Of a stretch of DNA of 64,000 nucleotides, positions 24,878 through 32,298 are shown piece by piece. The notes under the pieces are model-generated. The model was not told where the DNA came from. It saw only the letters and a list, made by a program, of their open reading frames with translations, and did no database searches. The translations under genes and the position numbers were made by a program. Numbering within the stretch: the first letter of the stretch is position 1; every line of letters starts with the position of its first letter. Location of the stretch: positions 1-64,000 of the forward strand of contig DEIB01000009.1 in assembly GCA_002352215.1 (NCBI GenBank), written 5' to 3'. Source of the DNA: Chthonomonas sp. UBA2785. GTDB taxonomy: Bacteria > Armatimonadota > Fimbriimonadia > Fimbriimonadales > Fimbriimonadaceae.

Positions 24878-26198
24878 AAGCGGCGCGCGCCTGCTCCAGT
24901 TGCCACAGGCGGCGGCCATCCTTCTTCATTTTCACACCTTCATCCGGCGTGAGCAGGAGCCCCCAGTTGATGTTCATGGGCGCAAAGTGGCGCGGGGTTT
25001 CATCCTGCAGATGCATCAAGAGCGAGCCATAAGCGCAGGGCCGGGCGGGGAGCACAGGCTCTTGCCCTTGCACCCGCTGGGCCACACACATCCCGGCGTA
25101 GATGCCCATCGCCGCACTCTCTACGTAGCCTTCCACGCCCGTGAGCTGCCCCGCCACGTACACCCCCGGCCGGGCACGGAGTTGGAGGGTCGCGTCCAGG
25201 GCATTGGGGGCCTCAAGGTAGGTGTTGCGGTGGATGACGCCGAGGCGCACGAAGTCGGCGTTTTGCAGGCCGGGCACCATCTTCAGGACTTCCTTTTGCG
25301 GTCCCCATTTCAGGCGGTTTTGGCACGCCACCAGGCTATAGAGCGACTTCTCTCGATTCTCGGGGCGGAGTTGGAGGGCAGCGTAGGGGCGGCGCCCGGT
25401 GCGCGGATCCTCGAGGCCCACCGGCTTGAAGTTGCCAAACCGGAGCGAATCCTTGCCGCGCCGCGCAATCTCCTCGATCGGCATGCAGCCTTCAAAGTAC
25501 TTGGCCTTTTCGAAGTCCTTCAATGGCACCTGCTCAGCCGCCACGAGGGCCTCGATGAAGGCGTGGTACTCCTCCTTAGTGAACGGGCAGTTGAGGTAGT
25601 CATCGCCTTCGCCCTTGTCGTAGCGGCTCTGGGCGAAGACGATGCTGCGATCCAGCGATTCGGCATCCACCGTGGGCGAAACCGCATCGTAAAAGTAAAG
25701 GTGCTCCTGCCCGGTTTGGGTGGCCAGCCACTGAGCCAGGGGCTCGTGGGTGAGGGGGCCGGTGGCCAGAATGAGCGAGTGACTCGGGTCCGCCGCCGCT
25801 TGTTGAGCCAAGGATTCTGCTTCGTCGGGGGTGAAAGCACGGCGCTCGATCACCACCTGCGGGTGGCTTTCCAGCGCTTCAGTTACGGCAGCCGCGTAGC
25901 GGTCCCGATCCACGCACAGGGCGGCTCCCCCGGGCACGCTGTGGGCTTCTCCCGTGGGAATCACCAAGGAACCCAGTGCCTTCATTTCGCTCTTGAGCAA
26001 CCCCGCCGGTGAATCAGGATCTTGAGACTTAAAGGAGTTGCTGCACACCAGCTCCGAAAAATGGCCCGTCTGGTGGGCGGGGGTTTGCACCACCGGGCGC
26101 ATTTCGATGAGCCGCACCGGCACCCCGCGCTGGGCCAGCGCCCAGGCGGCCTCGCTTCCGGCAAATCCTGCCCCTACCACCGTAACCCTGGCGCTCAT
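24843..26198 (-). CDS. trmFO: Methylenetetrahydrofolate--tRNA-(uracil-5-)-methyltransferase
   Basis: A 451-residue FAD enzyme forming m5U54 in the T-loop of tRNA with methylene-THF. The N-terminal FAD motif is VVGAGFAGSEAAWALA, and the family signature CSNSFKS(Q)DPDSPAGLLK is at about 53-70. It also contains GVEGYVESAAMG, as in the GidA-related small enzymes. CACAAT lies 8 nt before the ATG with AGAGG between. It overlaps the convergent phosphoesterase gene by 35 bp. Confidence 0.95.
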   Translation of the reverse strand: MSARVTVVGAGFAGSEAAWALAQRGVPVRLIEMRPVVQTPAHQTGHFSELVCSNSFKSQDPDSPAGLLKSEMKALGSLVIPTGEAHSVPGGAALCVDRDRYAAAVTEALESHPQVVIERRAFTPDEAESLAQQAAADPSHSLILATGPLTHEPLAQWLATQTGQEHLYFYDAVSPTVDAESLDRSIVFAQSRYDKGEGDDYLNCPFTKEEYHAFIEALVAAEQVPLKDFEKAKYFEGCMPIEEIARRGKDSLRFGNFKPVGLEDPRTGRRPYAALQLRPENREKSLYSLVACQNRLKWGPQKEVLKMVPGLQNADFVRLGVIHRNTYLEAPNALDATLQLRARPGVYVAGQLTGVEGYVESAAMGIYAGMCVAQRVQGQEPVLPARPCAYGSLLMHLQDETPRHFAPMNINWGLLLTPDEGVKMKKDGRRLWQLEQARAAFSQWMTALASA

Positions 26199-26298
26199 GA
26201 GCCTCTATTGTGCGGCCTCGCCCCTGTGGCGAGCGGGTCCAAAAAGCAAATCGGGGTCGCCCGTAGGCAACCCCGATCCGCACGAAACCAAATCAGGC

Positions 26299-27369
26299 TC
26301 AGACGAGCTGGATGGCTTCTTCTTTGCCCGTTTCGGCGGACTTGTAGAGCGCGTCGAAGATGCTGTTCAGCATCATCGCCTGGCGGGCCGTGACCAGCGA
26401 GGGCGCGCCCTCCTTGATCGTCTTGACGAACGCTTGCACTTCGGCCACGTGGCTGTTCTTCACTTCCGGAATCGAGCGCGGCGTGAGGTCAAAGAGTTCC
26501 TTGTTGTCGTCGCGGTAGATACGCACGCGCTGATCTTGGTAATAGAAGATCTCGGCGCCCGCTTCCGTGCCCAGGATGGTGGTGCCGAACGGATCGTCCT
26601 TGATGTTGGCCATGAACGAGGACTCGAGCACACACACAGCGCCATTGGCAAACCGGATGAAGCCGACGGCCATATCTTCCACCGTGAACTTGGTGCGGTC
26701 GTAGTCGCCCCAACCGTTGTAGAGGTCCGGGTTCTTGCCCAGCATGTTCCAGGTCACGCCGCTCGCGCTCACCGGTTCGGGGTGGCCCATTAGGAACAGG
26801 GTGAGGTCCAGCACGTGCACGCCGATGTCAATCAGCGGGCCGCCGCCTTGCTTCTCCTTGTCAATGAAGACGCCCCAGCCCGGCACGCCGCGGCGGCGCA
26901 GAGCTTGGGTGCGGGCGTAATAGATATCGCCCATCGCGCCCGAATCAATGTACTTGCGCAGGAACTGGGCTTCGCCCGAAAACCGCGTTTGGAAGCCCAC
27001 CTGGAAAACCTTGTCCGACTTCTGCTCGGCCGCCACGATCTGGCGCGCCTCGTGGCCGTTCATGGCCAGCGGCTTTTCGCACAGCACGTGCTTGCCCGCC
27101 GCCAGCGCATCCAGGGCCGGCTGCAGGTGCATGAGGTTGGGGGTGCAGATGGAGACCGCATCCACTTCCGGGTCGTTCAAGAGGTCGTGGTAGTCCGCCG
27201 TGGTCTTGGCATCCGGGGCCATCTTTAGCGACTCCGCCAGAGCTTCCGGCTTGATGTCACACAACCACTTGATCTCGACCTCGTCCGGCATCGAGTTGTA
27301 GCCCGGAATGTGCGCCCCCCGCGCAATGAATCCCGTGCCGATAATCCCTACCTTAAGCTTTTTCGCCAT
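26299..27369 (-). CDS. Gfo/Idh/MocA-family oxidoreductase
   Basis: A 356-residue NAD(P)-dependent sugar/polyol dehydrogenase-like protein. The N-terminal Rossmann motif is VGIIGTGFIARGAHIPGY, with the family EKPLAMN block at about 98-104 and the C-terminal alpha/beta domain with DIGVHVLDL. The substrate is unknown. An AGGAGGACAAAG ribosome binding site lies inside the end of the terC gene, which it overlaps by 17 bp, so the two are co-expressed. Confidence 0.88.
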   Translation of the reverse strand: MAKKLKVGIIGTGFIARGAHIPGYNSMPDEVEIKWLCDIKPEALAESLKMAPDAKTTADYHDLLNDPEVDAVSICTPNLMHLQPALDALAAGKHVLCEKPLAMNGHEARQIVAAEQKSDKVFQVGFQTRFSGEAQFLRKYIDSGAMGDIYYARTQALRRRGVPGWGVFIDKEKQGGGPLIDIGVHVLDLTLFLMGHPEPVSASGVTWNMLGKNPDLYNGWGDYDRTKFTVEDMAVGFIRFANGAVCVLESSFMANIKDDPFGTTILGTEAGAEIFYYQDQRVRIYRDDNKELFDLTPRSIPEVKNSHVAEVQAFVKTIKEGAPSLVTARQAMMLNSIFDALYKSAETGKEEAIQLV

Positions 27370-28183
27370 CTTTGTCCTCCTGTGGCATCAGGCCCTCGTC
27401 CATGACTTCCGCCACGGTTTCCTCGGGGGACGCCGCGTCGGTTTCGGACTCCAGTGGGTCTGGTGCTCGATGCCGCAGAGCATACAAGGTGCCGCCCACA
27501 ATCAACACTGTCATCACGCCCCAAAAGACTGCAGTAGGCATTTCGGGAATGGCAAAGGGGATGTGCGGCCAGTGCTGGTTGGTCTCCCACCATTTTTCGT
27601 AACTGTGGCCCGCAAAGAGGAAGAGCTTGACGGCCACCCAACCCACCAGCAGGAAGGCGAGGTGCTCCAGGTCAGGAAACTTCCTCAGAACCCCGATGAA
27701 GACCCCCGCTGCAAACCGCAACAGGATAATGCCCAGGATGGCACCAAGATAAACCACCCAAACTTTATCTTTAGCACTCACCGTTCCCACAGCCGCCAAC
27801 ACCGAGTCCACCGCGAAAGCAATGTCGGTGAGTTCGACCGCAATGACGGTCTGCCAGAACCCTCGGCTCTTGATCGGGTTTGCGGAATGCTCGCCGGCCT
27901 TGTTCAAGAAGTGCTTGATGGGCAGCCACAGCAAGTACGCCGCCCCCACCAGTTGCAACCACCAGAGGTTGAGAATGAAGGTGGCAAAAATGATGGCCAG
28001 GAACCGGAAGACGAACGCCCCGCCCAGGCCGTAAAGCAGGGCCTTTTTTTGCAACTTATCCGGCAAGTGCTTGACCATAATGGCCAGCACCAGCGCATTA
28101 TCTGCCGAAAGCAGACCCTCCAGCAAGATCAGAAAGCCAATCGCGCCAAGGTCACCCACGCTGAACGTCTGGGGGACAAACAT
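27353..28183 (-). CDS. TerC-family integral membrane protein
   Basis: A 276-residue protein with about seven membrane segments. The paired acidic motifs LLSADNALVLAIM and LTDIAFAVDSVLAA define the TerC family, linked to tellurite resistance and to metal (Mn2+) handling or export. The C-terminus is acidic and cytoplasmic. I chose the ATG at 28183; the longer frame adds a non-conserved N-terminus. It is divergent to the fmdB-like gene. Confidence 0.88.
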   Translation of the reverse strand: MFVPQTFSVGDLGAIGFLILLEGLLSADNALVLAIMVKHLPDKLQKKALLYGLGGAFVFRFLAIIFATFILNLWWLQLVGAAYLLWLPIKHFLNKAGEHSANPIKSRGFWQTVIAVELTDIAFAVDSVLAAVGTVSAKDKVWVVYLGAILGIILLRFAAGVFIGVLRKFPDLEHLAFLLVGWVAVKLFLFAGHSYEKWWETNQHWPHIPFAIPEMPTAVFWGVMTVLIVGGTLYALRHRAPDPLESETDAASPEETVAEVMDEGLMPQEDKDGEKA

Positions 28184-28217
28184 AAGACCGTCGCCCCGCA
28201 GGGCCGTACGATTCTGG

Positions 28218-28250
28218 CACAATGCGAGGGTGCCTCCCGGTGGAGGCGGA
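28218..28250 (+). promoter_or_regulatory. Putative -10 CACAAT and ribosome binding site of the fmdB-like gene
   Basis: CACAAT at 28218-28223, then a GGAGGCGGAG stretch shortly before the ATG at 28257. The segment GCGAGGGTGCC after the -10 also occurs next to the repeat copy at 17056. Confidence 0.35.
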
Positions 28251-28256
28251 GTCGAA

Positions 28257-28535
28257 ATGCCAACTTACGTTTACGAATGCAAGACCTGTGAAAAGGTGTT
28301 TGAAGTCGAACAGCGCATGGTGGAAGACGCGCTGACGGACTGCGATTGCGGGGCTAAAGGCGCCCTGCGCCGAATCATCCAGCCGGTGGCCATCGCGTTT
28401 AAGGGCTCGGGCTTCTACGTCAACGATTCCGGCGGGTCCTCGGCCACCAGTTCTTCGCCGGCCAAGGAAACTGCCCCCCAAGAAGCATGCGGGCCGTCGT
28501 GTGCTTGCGCACCCAACGACCCGCCGGCCAACTGA
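28257..28535 (+). CDS. FmdB-type zinc ribbon protein
   Basis: A 92-residue protein beginning MPTYVYECKTCEKVFE, the standard FmdB/CxxC zinc-ribbon start. The second knuckle reads DCDCG rather than the common CxxCG. The tail is Ser/Ala-rich with an extra Cys cluster (ACGPSCACAP). FmdB proteins are thought to regulate amidase operons or bind zinc; the role here is unknown. The ribosome binding site is strong. Confidence 0.85.
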   Translation: MPTYVYECKTCEKVFEVEQRMVEDALTDCDCGAKGALRRIIQPVAIAFKGSGFYVNDSGGSSATSSSPAKETAPQEACGPSCACAPNDPPAN

Positions 28536-28548
28536 TCCCGCTCGCGGG

Positions 28549-29589
28549 TTACTTTTCCGGAACGACGATATCGCCGCTCTTGATGCGCTCGGCGACCTTG
28601 TCGAGGTCCGCCTTGATGGCATCGGTCACGAGTTCCTTCGCGTTGCGGAAGTCCGTGGTGCCCACGCCGCCGCTGGCCAGGTCATAGACCTTGGTGCCGC
28701 CGCTGAACTTGCCTTCCACCACATCCTTGATGGTCTGATAGACGGCTTCGTCCACGCGCTTGACCATGCTGGTCACGATGCGGCCCGGAGCGATGTCGTC
28801 TTGGTCGCTATCTACCCCAATGGCGTACTTGTTCTGCTCCTTGGCGGCTTCGAACACACCCAGGCCCGCGCGGCCCGCCGCGTGGTAGATGATGTCGGCG
28901 CCCTGGCCGTACAGCACGTTGGCCGCCGCCTTGGCGACGTCCACGTTATCCCAGTCTTGGGTGTACTTCGGCGGCAGCACTTCAGTGCCGGTGCCGGCTT
29001 CCTTCACGCCCGCGACAAAGCCCGCGTAGAACTTGGTGATGAGGTCGCCCGGCTTGCCACCGACAAAGCCAACCTTCTTGGTCTTGCTGGTGCGGCCCGC
29101 GATGTAGCCCACCAGGAACGAACCCTCGTGCTCCTTAAAGAGGATCGAGCGGACGTTGCTGGGCTCCGCCACGGCGTCAATCAGGGCAAACTTGGTGTCC
29201 GGGAACTGAGGCGCCACCTGGTTGGCGGCGGTCAGCATGCCAAAGCCCACCGCAATCACGAGATCCGCGCCGCGCTCGGCTTGGCTGGTGATGTTGGTTT
29301 CGTAGTCCGCATCGGTGCGGCTGTCAACGGCGTTAACCTTGATGCCGAATTCCTTCTCGGCGCGCTCAATGCCCCGGTAAGCGGAGTCGTTGAACGACTT
29401 ATCGCCCCGACCGCCCTTGTCAAAGACGATGCCGACGGTGATTTGCTTCTTCGGCGCGGCACCTTCACCGGTGGTCGAGGTCCCCTCGGAGGTGGCCGGA
29501 GCCGACGGCGAACAAGCAATGGCCAGGCCAAAGGCCAGGGTGGCAACCGTGCCGAATCCCCAAAGGCCAGGTTTCAAGAAGTGCTTCAT
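28549..29589 (-). CDS. BMP-family substrate-binding lipoprotein
   Basis: A 346-residue ABC transporter solute-binding lipoprotein of the basic membrane protein/nucleoside-binding class (PnrA-like). The signal ends in a lipobox with Cys26 (GLAIACS). The core begins ITVGIVFDKGGRGDKSFND, diagnostic for BMP proteins, and continues with GVDSDQDDIAPG. It probably feeds an ABC importer such as the one whose ATPase is at the window start. The ATG at 29589 gives the signal peptide; the upstream frame is spurious. Confidence 0.92.
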   Translation of the reverse strand: MKHFLKPGLWGFGTVATLAFGLAIACSPSAPATSEGTSTTGEGAAPKKQITVGIVFDKGGRGDKSFNDSAYRGIERAEKEFGIKVNAVDSRTDADYETNITSQAERGADLVIAVGFGMLTAANQVAPQFPDTKFALIDAVAEPSNVRSILFKEHEGSFLVGYIAGRTSKTKKVGFVGGKPGDLITKFYAGFVAGVKEAGTGTEVLPPKYTQDWDNVDVAKAAANVLYGQGADIIYHAAGRAGLGVFEAAKEQNKYAIGVDSDQDDIAPGRIVTSMVKRVDEAVYQTIKDVVEGKFSGGTKVYDLASGGVGTTDFRNAKELVTDAIKADLDKVAERIKSGDIVVPEK

Positions 29590-29603
29590 GGGTAGTATCT
29601 CGC

Positions 29604-29633
29604 GGATTATGATCCGGGTTAACCGGATTATGA
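29604..29633. promoter_or_regulatory. Direct repeat GGATTATGA x2 in a divergent promoter
   Basis: GGATTATGA occurs at 29604-29612 and 29625-29633, a period of 21 bp (two helical turns), around the near-palindrome CCGGGTTAACCGG. Read on the minus strand, each copy holds a CATAAT hexamer usable as a -10 for the BMP lipoprotein gene. Confidence 0.45.
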
Positions 29634-29645
29634 GGTGTTTTTCCT

Positions 29646-30197
29646 TTGACCAGTTGCAACCTGACCAAACCGGAATCCACGTTCGACTCAATTCGCAAGA
29701 CCTACAAGGACCTGAAGCCGACCGATGTAGCCCTGGTGGCCACCGCGCTCGTCCAGGCCGGTAAGTTTGCGGACTGTGTCTACGATGGACAAGTTTACGC
29801 ATGGAATCCCAATCAACACGAGGCCCTGACCCGTGCGTATCAAAAAGAAGTCGAGCAGGTGCAGCAAGCCGAGACCGGTTTGACCAAGGCGAAGGCCAAG
29901 GTGATGGCCGAAGAAACGGTGACCTTGACCTGCCAACTGCGCCCCAGCATGGCCGCCGCCGAGCGCATCTTGGGCCGACGCAAGGACCTCATCACGATGG
30001 TCAGCGACATCCTGAGTGAAGGCGTCGAGTTCCTCTACAGCCCCACCGACCTGGGCTGGCCGTGGACGCTGGAGCGTGTGAACTGGTCCACCGTGAGCGG
30101 CGGCGAACTGATGCGCCGCATCAAGTTCCAAGCCGAATTTGAAGAGCCCTGTGCCGCCGTTGAGCTGGCCCAGAGCGGCAAGCGCAAGAAGCGTTAA
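29646..30197 (+). CDS. Conserved-looking hypothetical cytoplasmic protein (TTG start)
   Basis: A 183-residue protein with no signal peptide. The middle (about 60-90) is a charged helix likely to coil (KEVEQVQQAETGLTKAKAKV), and the C-terminus is basic (SGKRKKR). The family is not recognised. An in-frame stop lies 15 nt upstream and there is no nearby ATG or GTG, so TTG at 29646 must be the start. GAGGTG 9 nt before it supports this. Codon use is typical of strongly expressed genes here, and a strong terminator follows. Confidence 0.72.
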   Translation: MTSCNLTKPESTFDSIRKTYKDLKPTDVALVATALVQAGKFADCVYDGQVYAWNPNQHEALTRAYQKEVEQVQQAETGLTKAKAKVMAEETVTLTCQLRPSMAAAERILGRRKDLITMVSDILSEGVEFLYSPTDLGWPWTLERVNWSTVSGGELMRRIKFQAEFEEPCAAVELAQSGKRKKR

Positions 30198-30212
30198 GTC
30201 TGGCTTTCCAGG

Positions 30213-30255
30213 AAAAAAAAAGTCCATCTCCCCTGCGGGCGATGGACTTTTTTTG
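30213..30255. terminator. Strong bidirectional terminator
   Basis: An A-run followed by AGTCCATC (to 30228) pairs with GATGGACT plus a T-run (30241-30254). It separates the convergent 29646 gene and transketolase. Confidence 0.92.
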
Positions 30256-30268
30256 GTTTTGCTGGCCC

Positions 30269-32248
30269 TTAGCGGATCAGAGCGCGGGCCGTCTTCACCA
30301 CGTTCTCAGGCGTGATGCCGAACTCTTCGAACAGCCGCTCCGCCGGGGCCGAGGCGCCGAATTGATCCAGCCCGACGTGCGCCTGCGCGTAGCGCGCCCA
30401 GCCCAGGGTCGTGCCCGCTTCGATGGAAACGCTCGGCACGCCCAGGGGGAACACTTCCGCGCGGTAGCTGGCGTCTTGGGCTTCGAAAATTTCCCAGCAC
30501 GGCAGGCTCACCACGCGGGTGGGGACGCCTTCGGCTTCCAGGTGAATCTGGGCCTCGCAGGCAATCGAAACTTCGCTGCCCGTGGCCACCAGGATGACCT
30601 GCGGCGCGGCCGAGGCCTCGCGCAGCACGTAGCCACCTCGCATGGCCGGGTGATTGACCGAACCCGCCGGCGACACCATCGGCAAGGTCTGCCGGGTGGT
30701 GATGATGCAACTCGGGGTGGTGCGCTGGGTCATCGCCTGGTGCACCGCCACCTGCAGTTCGTAGCCATCCGCCGGGCGGAAGACGTTGAGGTTCGGGATG
30801 AGGCGGAGAGACATGGTTTGCTCCACTGGCTGGTGGGTCGGGCCGTCTTCGCCGAGGCCAATCGAGTCGTGGCTGAAGAAGAACAGGCTCGGACAGTGCA
30901 TCAACCCCGCCAGGCGGAGGCTGGGGCGGCAATAGTCGCTAAAGATGAGGAACGTCGCCCCCAGCGGACGCAGGCCGTGCAGGGTCATGCCGTTGACGAT
31001 GGCCCCCATCGCATGCTCTCGCACGCCGTAGTTGATATTGCGGCCTCCGGGCTCGGTGGCTTGCAAACTGGCTTGGCCCTTCAGCGCCGTCTTGGTGCTG
31101 CCGCTCAGGTCGGCGCTGCCGCCGATGAGTTCAACCACCGTCCCCGCGACCGCATCCAGCGCACGGCCGCATTGGTTGCGAGTGGCGTCGGCCTTTTCTT
31201 CGGCAAAGAGGGCCGCATCCCATCCGGCCGGAAGTTCGCCCCGGATAATGCGCTGCAAAGTGGCGGCGTCCTCAGGATGAGCGGCGGCGTAGGCCTGCAT
31301 CCGGGCCTCCCAATCGGCGCGGCGGGCCGAGCCCTTGGCCATCGCGGCGGCAAAGTGCGCCCGCACGTCGTCTTCCACCAAGAACTTGGGTTCGCGGGGG
31401 ATGCCAAGTTGGTCCTTGGCCAAATCAAGCTCCGTGGCGCCTAGCGGGGCTCCGTGCACGCCCGCACTATCGGCCTTATTCGGGCTGCCAAAGCCGATGA
31501 TCGTGCGGCAGATGATCACCGTCGGGCCGTCGGCGGGAGTCTGGGCTTCGGCCAGCGCCGCATCCACGGCCGCTGCGTCCATCCCATCACAGTGCAACAC
31601 GCGCCACCCCACGCTCTTGAACTTCAGCTCCGTATCTTCGGTGAAGGCCAGGTCCGTGCGGCCGTCAATGGTGATCTTGTTGTCGTCGTAGAGCACCACG
31701 AGCTTGTTGAGCTTTTGGTGGCCGGCCAGGCTGATCGCCTCTTGCGCCACGCCTTCCATCAGGTCGCCGTCACTGGCAATCACCCAGGTGCGGTGGTCCA
31801 CCACTGCGTGGCCGGGGCGGTTAAAGCGCGCAGCCAGCCAGCGCTCGGCCATTGCCATCCCCACGGCGGTGCTGATGCCCTGACCGAGAGGGCCAGTGGC
31901 CATTTCCACGCCCGGGGTCAGGCCGTTTTCGGGGTGGCCCGGGGTCTTGCTACCCCACTGCCGGAAGTTCTGGAGTTCCTCCATCGGCAAGTCAAATCCG
32001 GCCAGGTGGAGCAAGCCGTAGAGCAATGCCGAACCGTGCCCCGCCGAGAGGATAAACCGGTCCCGGTCGAACCACTCCGGCTGGCTCGGGTCCACACTCA
32101 GTGGCCCGGTCCACAGTTGGTGGGCCATCACGGCCGCGCCCATCGGCAAGCCCGGGTGGCCACTATTGGCTGCTTCCACCATGTCCATGGCAAGCCCGCG
32201 CAGGGTGTTGATGGCGCGTTGAGAAACGGGGAGCGTGGAAGTAGTCAC
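30269..32248 (-). CDS. tkt: Transketolase
   Basis: A 659-residue ThDP enzyme of the pentose-phosphate and Calvin-type pathways. It begins ANSGHPGLPMGAA and has the ThDP motif GDLMEGVAQEA and the transketolase signature segment GLGEDGPTHQPVEQ. Length is as expected. The start is GTG (MTTSTLPVSQ), with TAGGCT 8 nt upstream and no ribosome binding site. It is divergent to the 32299 gene with only 50 bp between. Confidence 0.95.
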   Translation of the reverse strand: MTTSTLPVSQRAINTLRGLAMDMVEAANSGHPGLPMGAAVMAHQLWTGPLSVDPSQPEWFDRDRFILSAGHGSALLYGLLHLAGFDLPMEELQNFRQWGSKTPGHPENGLTPGVEMATGPLGQGISTAVGMAMAERWLAARFNRPGHAVVDHRTWVIASDGDLMEGVAQEAISLAGHQKLNKLVVLYDDNKITIDGRTDLAFTEDTELKFKSVGWRVLHCDGMDAAAVDAALAEAQTPADGPTVIICRTIIGFGSPNKADSAGVHGAPLGATELDLAKDQLGIPREPKFLVEDDVRAHFAAAMAKGSARRADWEARMQAYAAAHPEDAATLQRIIRGELPAGWDAALFAEEKADATRNQCGRALDAVAGTVVELIGGSADLSGSTKTALKGQASLQATEPGGRNINYGVREHAMGAIVNGMTLHGLRPLGATFLIFSDYCRPSLRLAGLMHCPSLFFFSHDSIGLGEDGPTHQPVEQTMSLRLIPNLNVFRPADGYELQVAVHQAMTQRTTPSCIITTRQTLPMVSPAGSVNHPAMRGGYVLREASAAPQVILVATGSEVSIACEAQIHLEAEGVPTRVVSLPCWEIFEAQDASYRAEVFPLGVPSVSIEAGTTLGWARYAQAHVGLDQFGASAPAERLFEEFGITPENVVKTARALIR

Positions 32249-32256
32249 CGAAGTGA

Positions 32257-32262
32257 AGCCTA
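32257..32262 (-). promoter_or_regulatory. Putative -10 box TAGGCT of transketolase
   Basis: TAGGCT on the minus strand, 8 nt before the GTG at 32248. It shares a 50-bp divergent region with the TAGAGT box at 32287. Confidence 0.45.
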
Positions 32263-32286
32263 CCTGCCTGCCATCCGTTTGACGGG

Positions 32287-32292
32287 TAGAGT
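32287..32292 (+). promoter_or_regulatory. -10 box TAGAGT of the 32299 gene
   Basis: TAGAGT with 6 nt (GTGCCT) before the ATG at 32299. This argues for that ATG over the GTG at 32293, which would overlap the box spacing. Confidence 0.5.
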
Positions 32293-32298
32293 GTGCCT

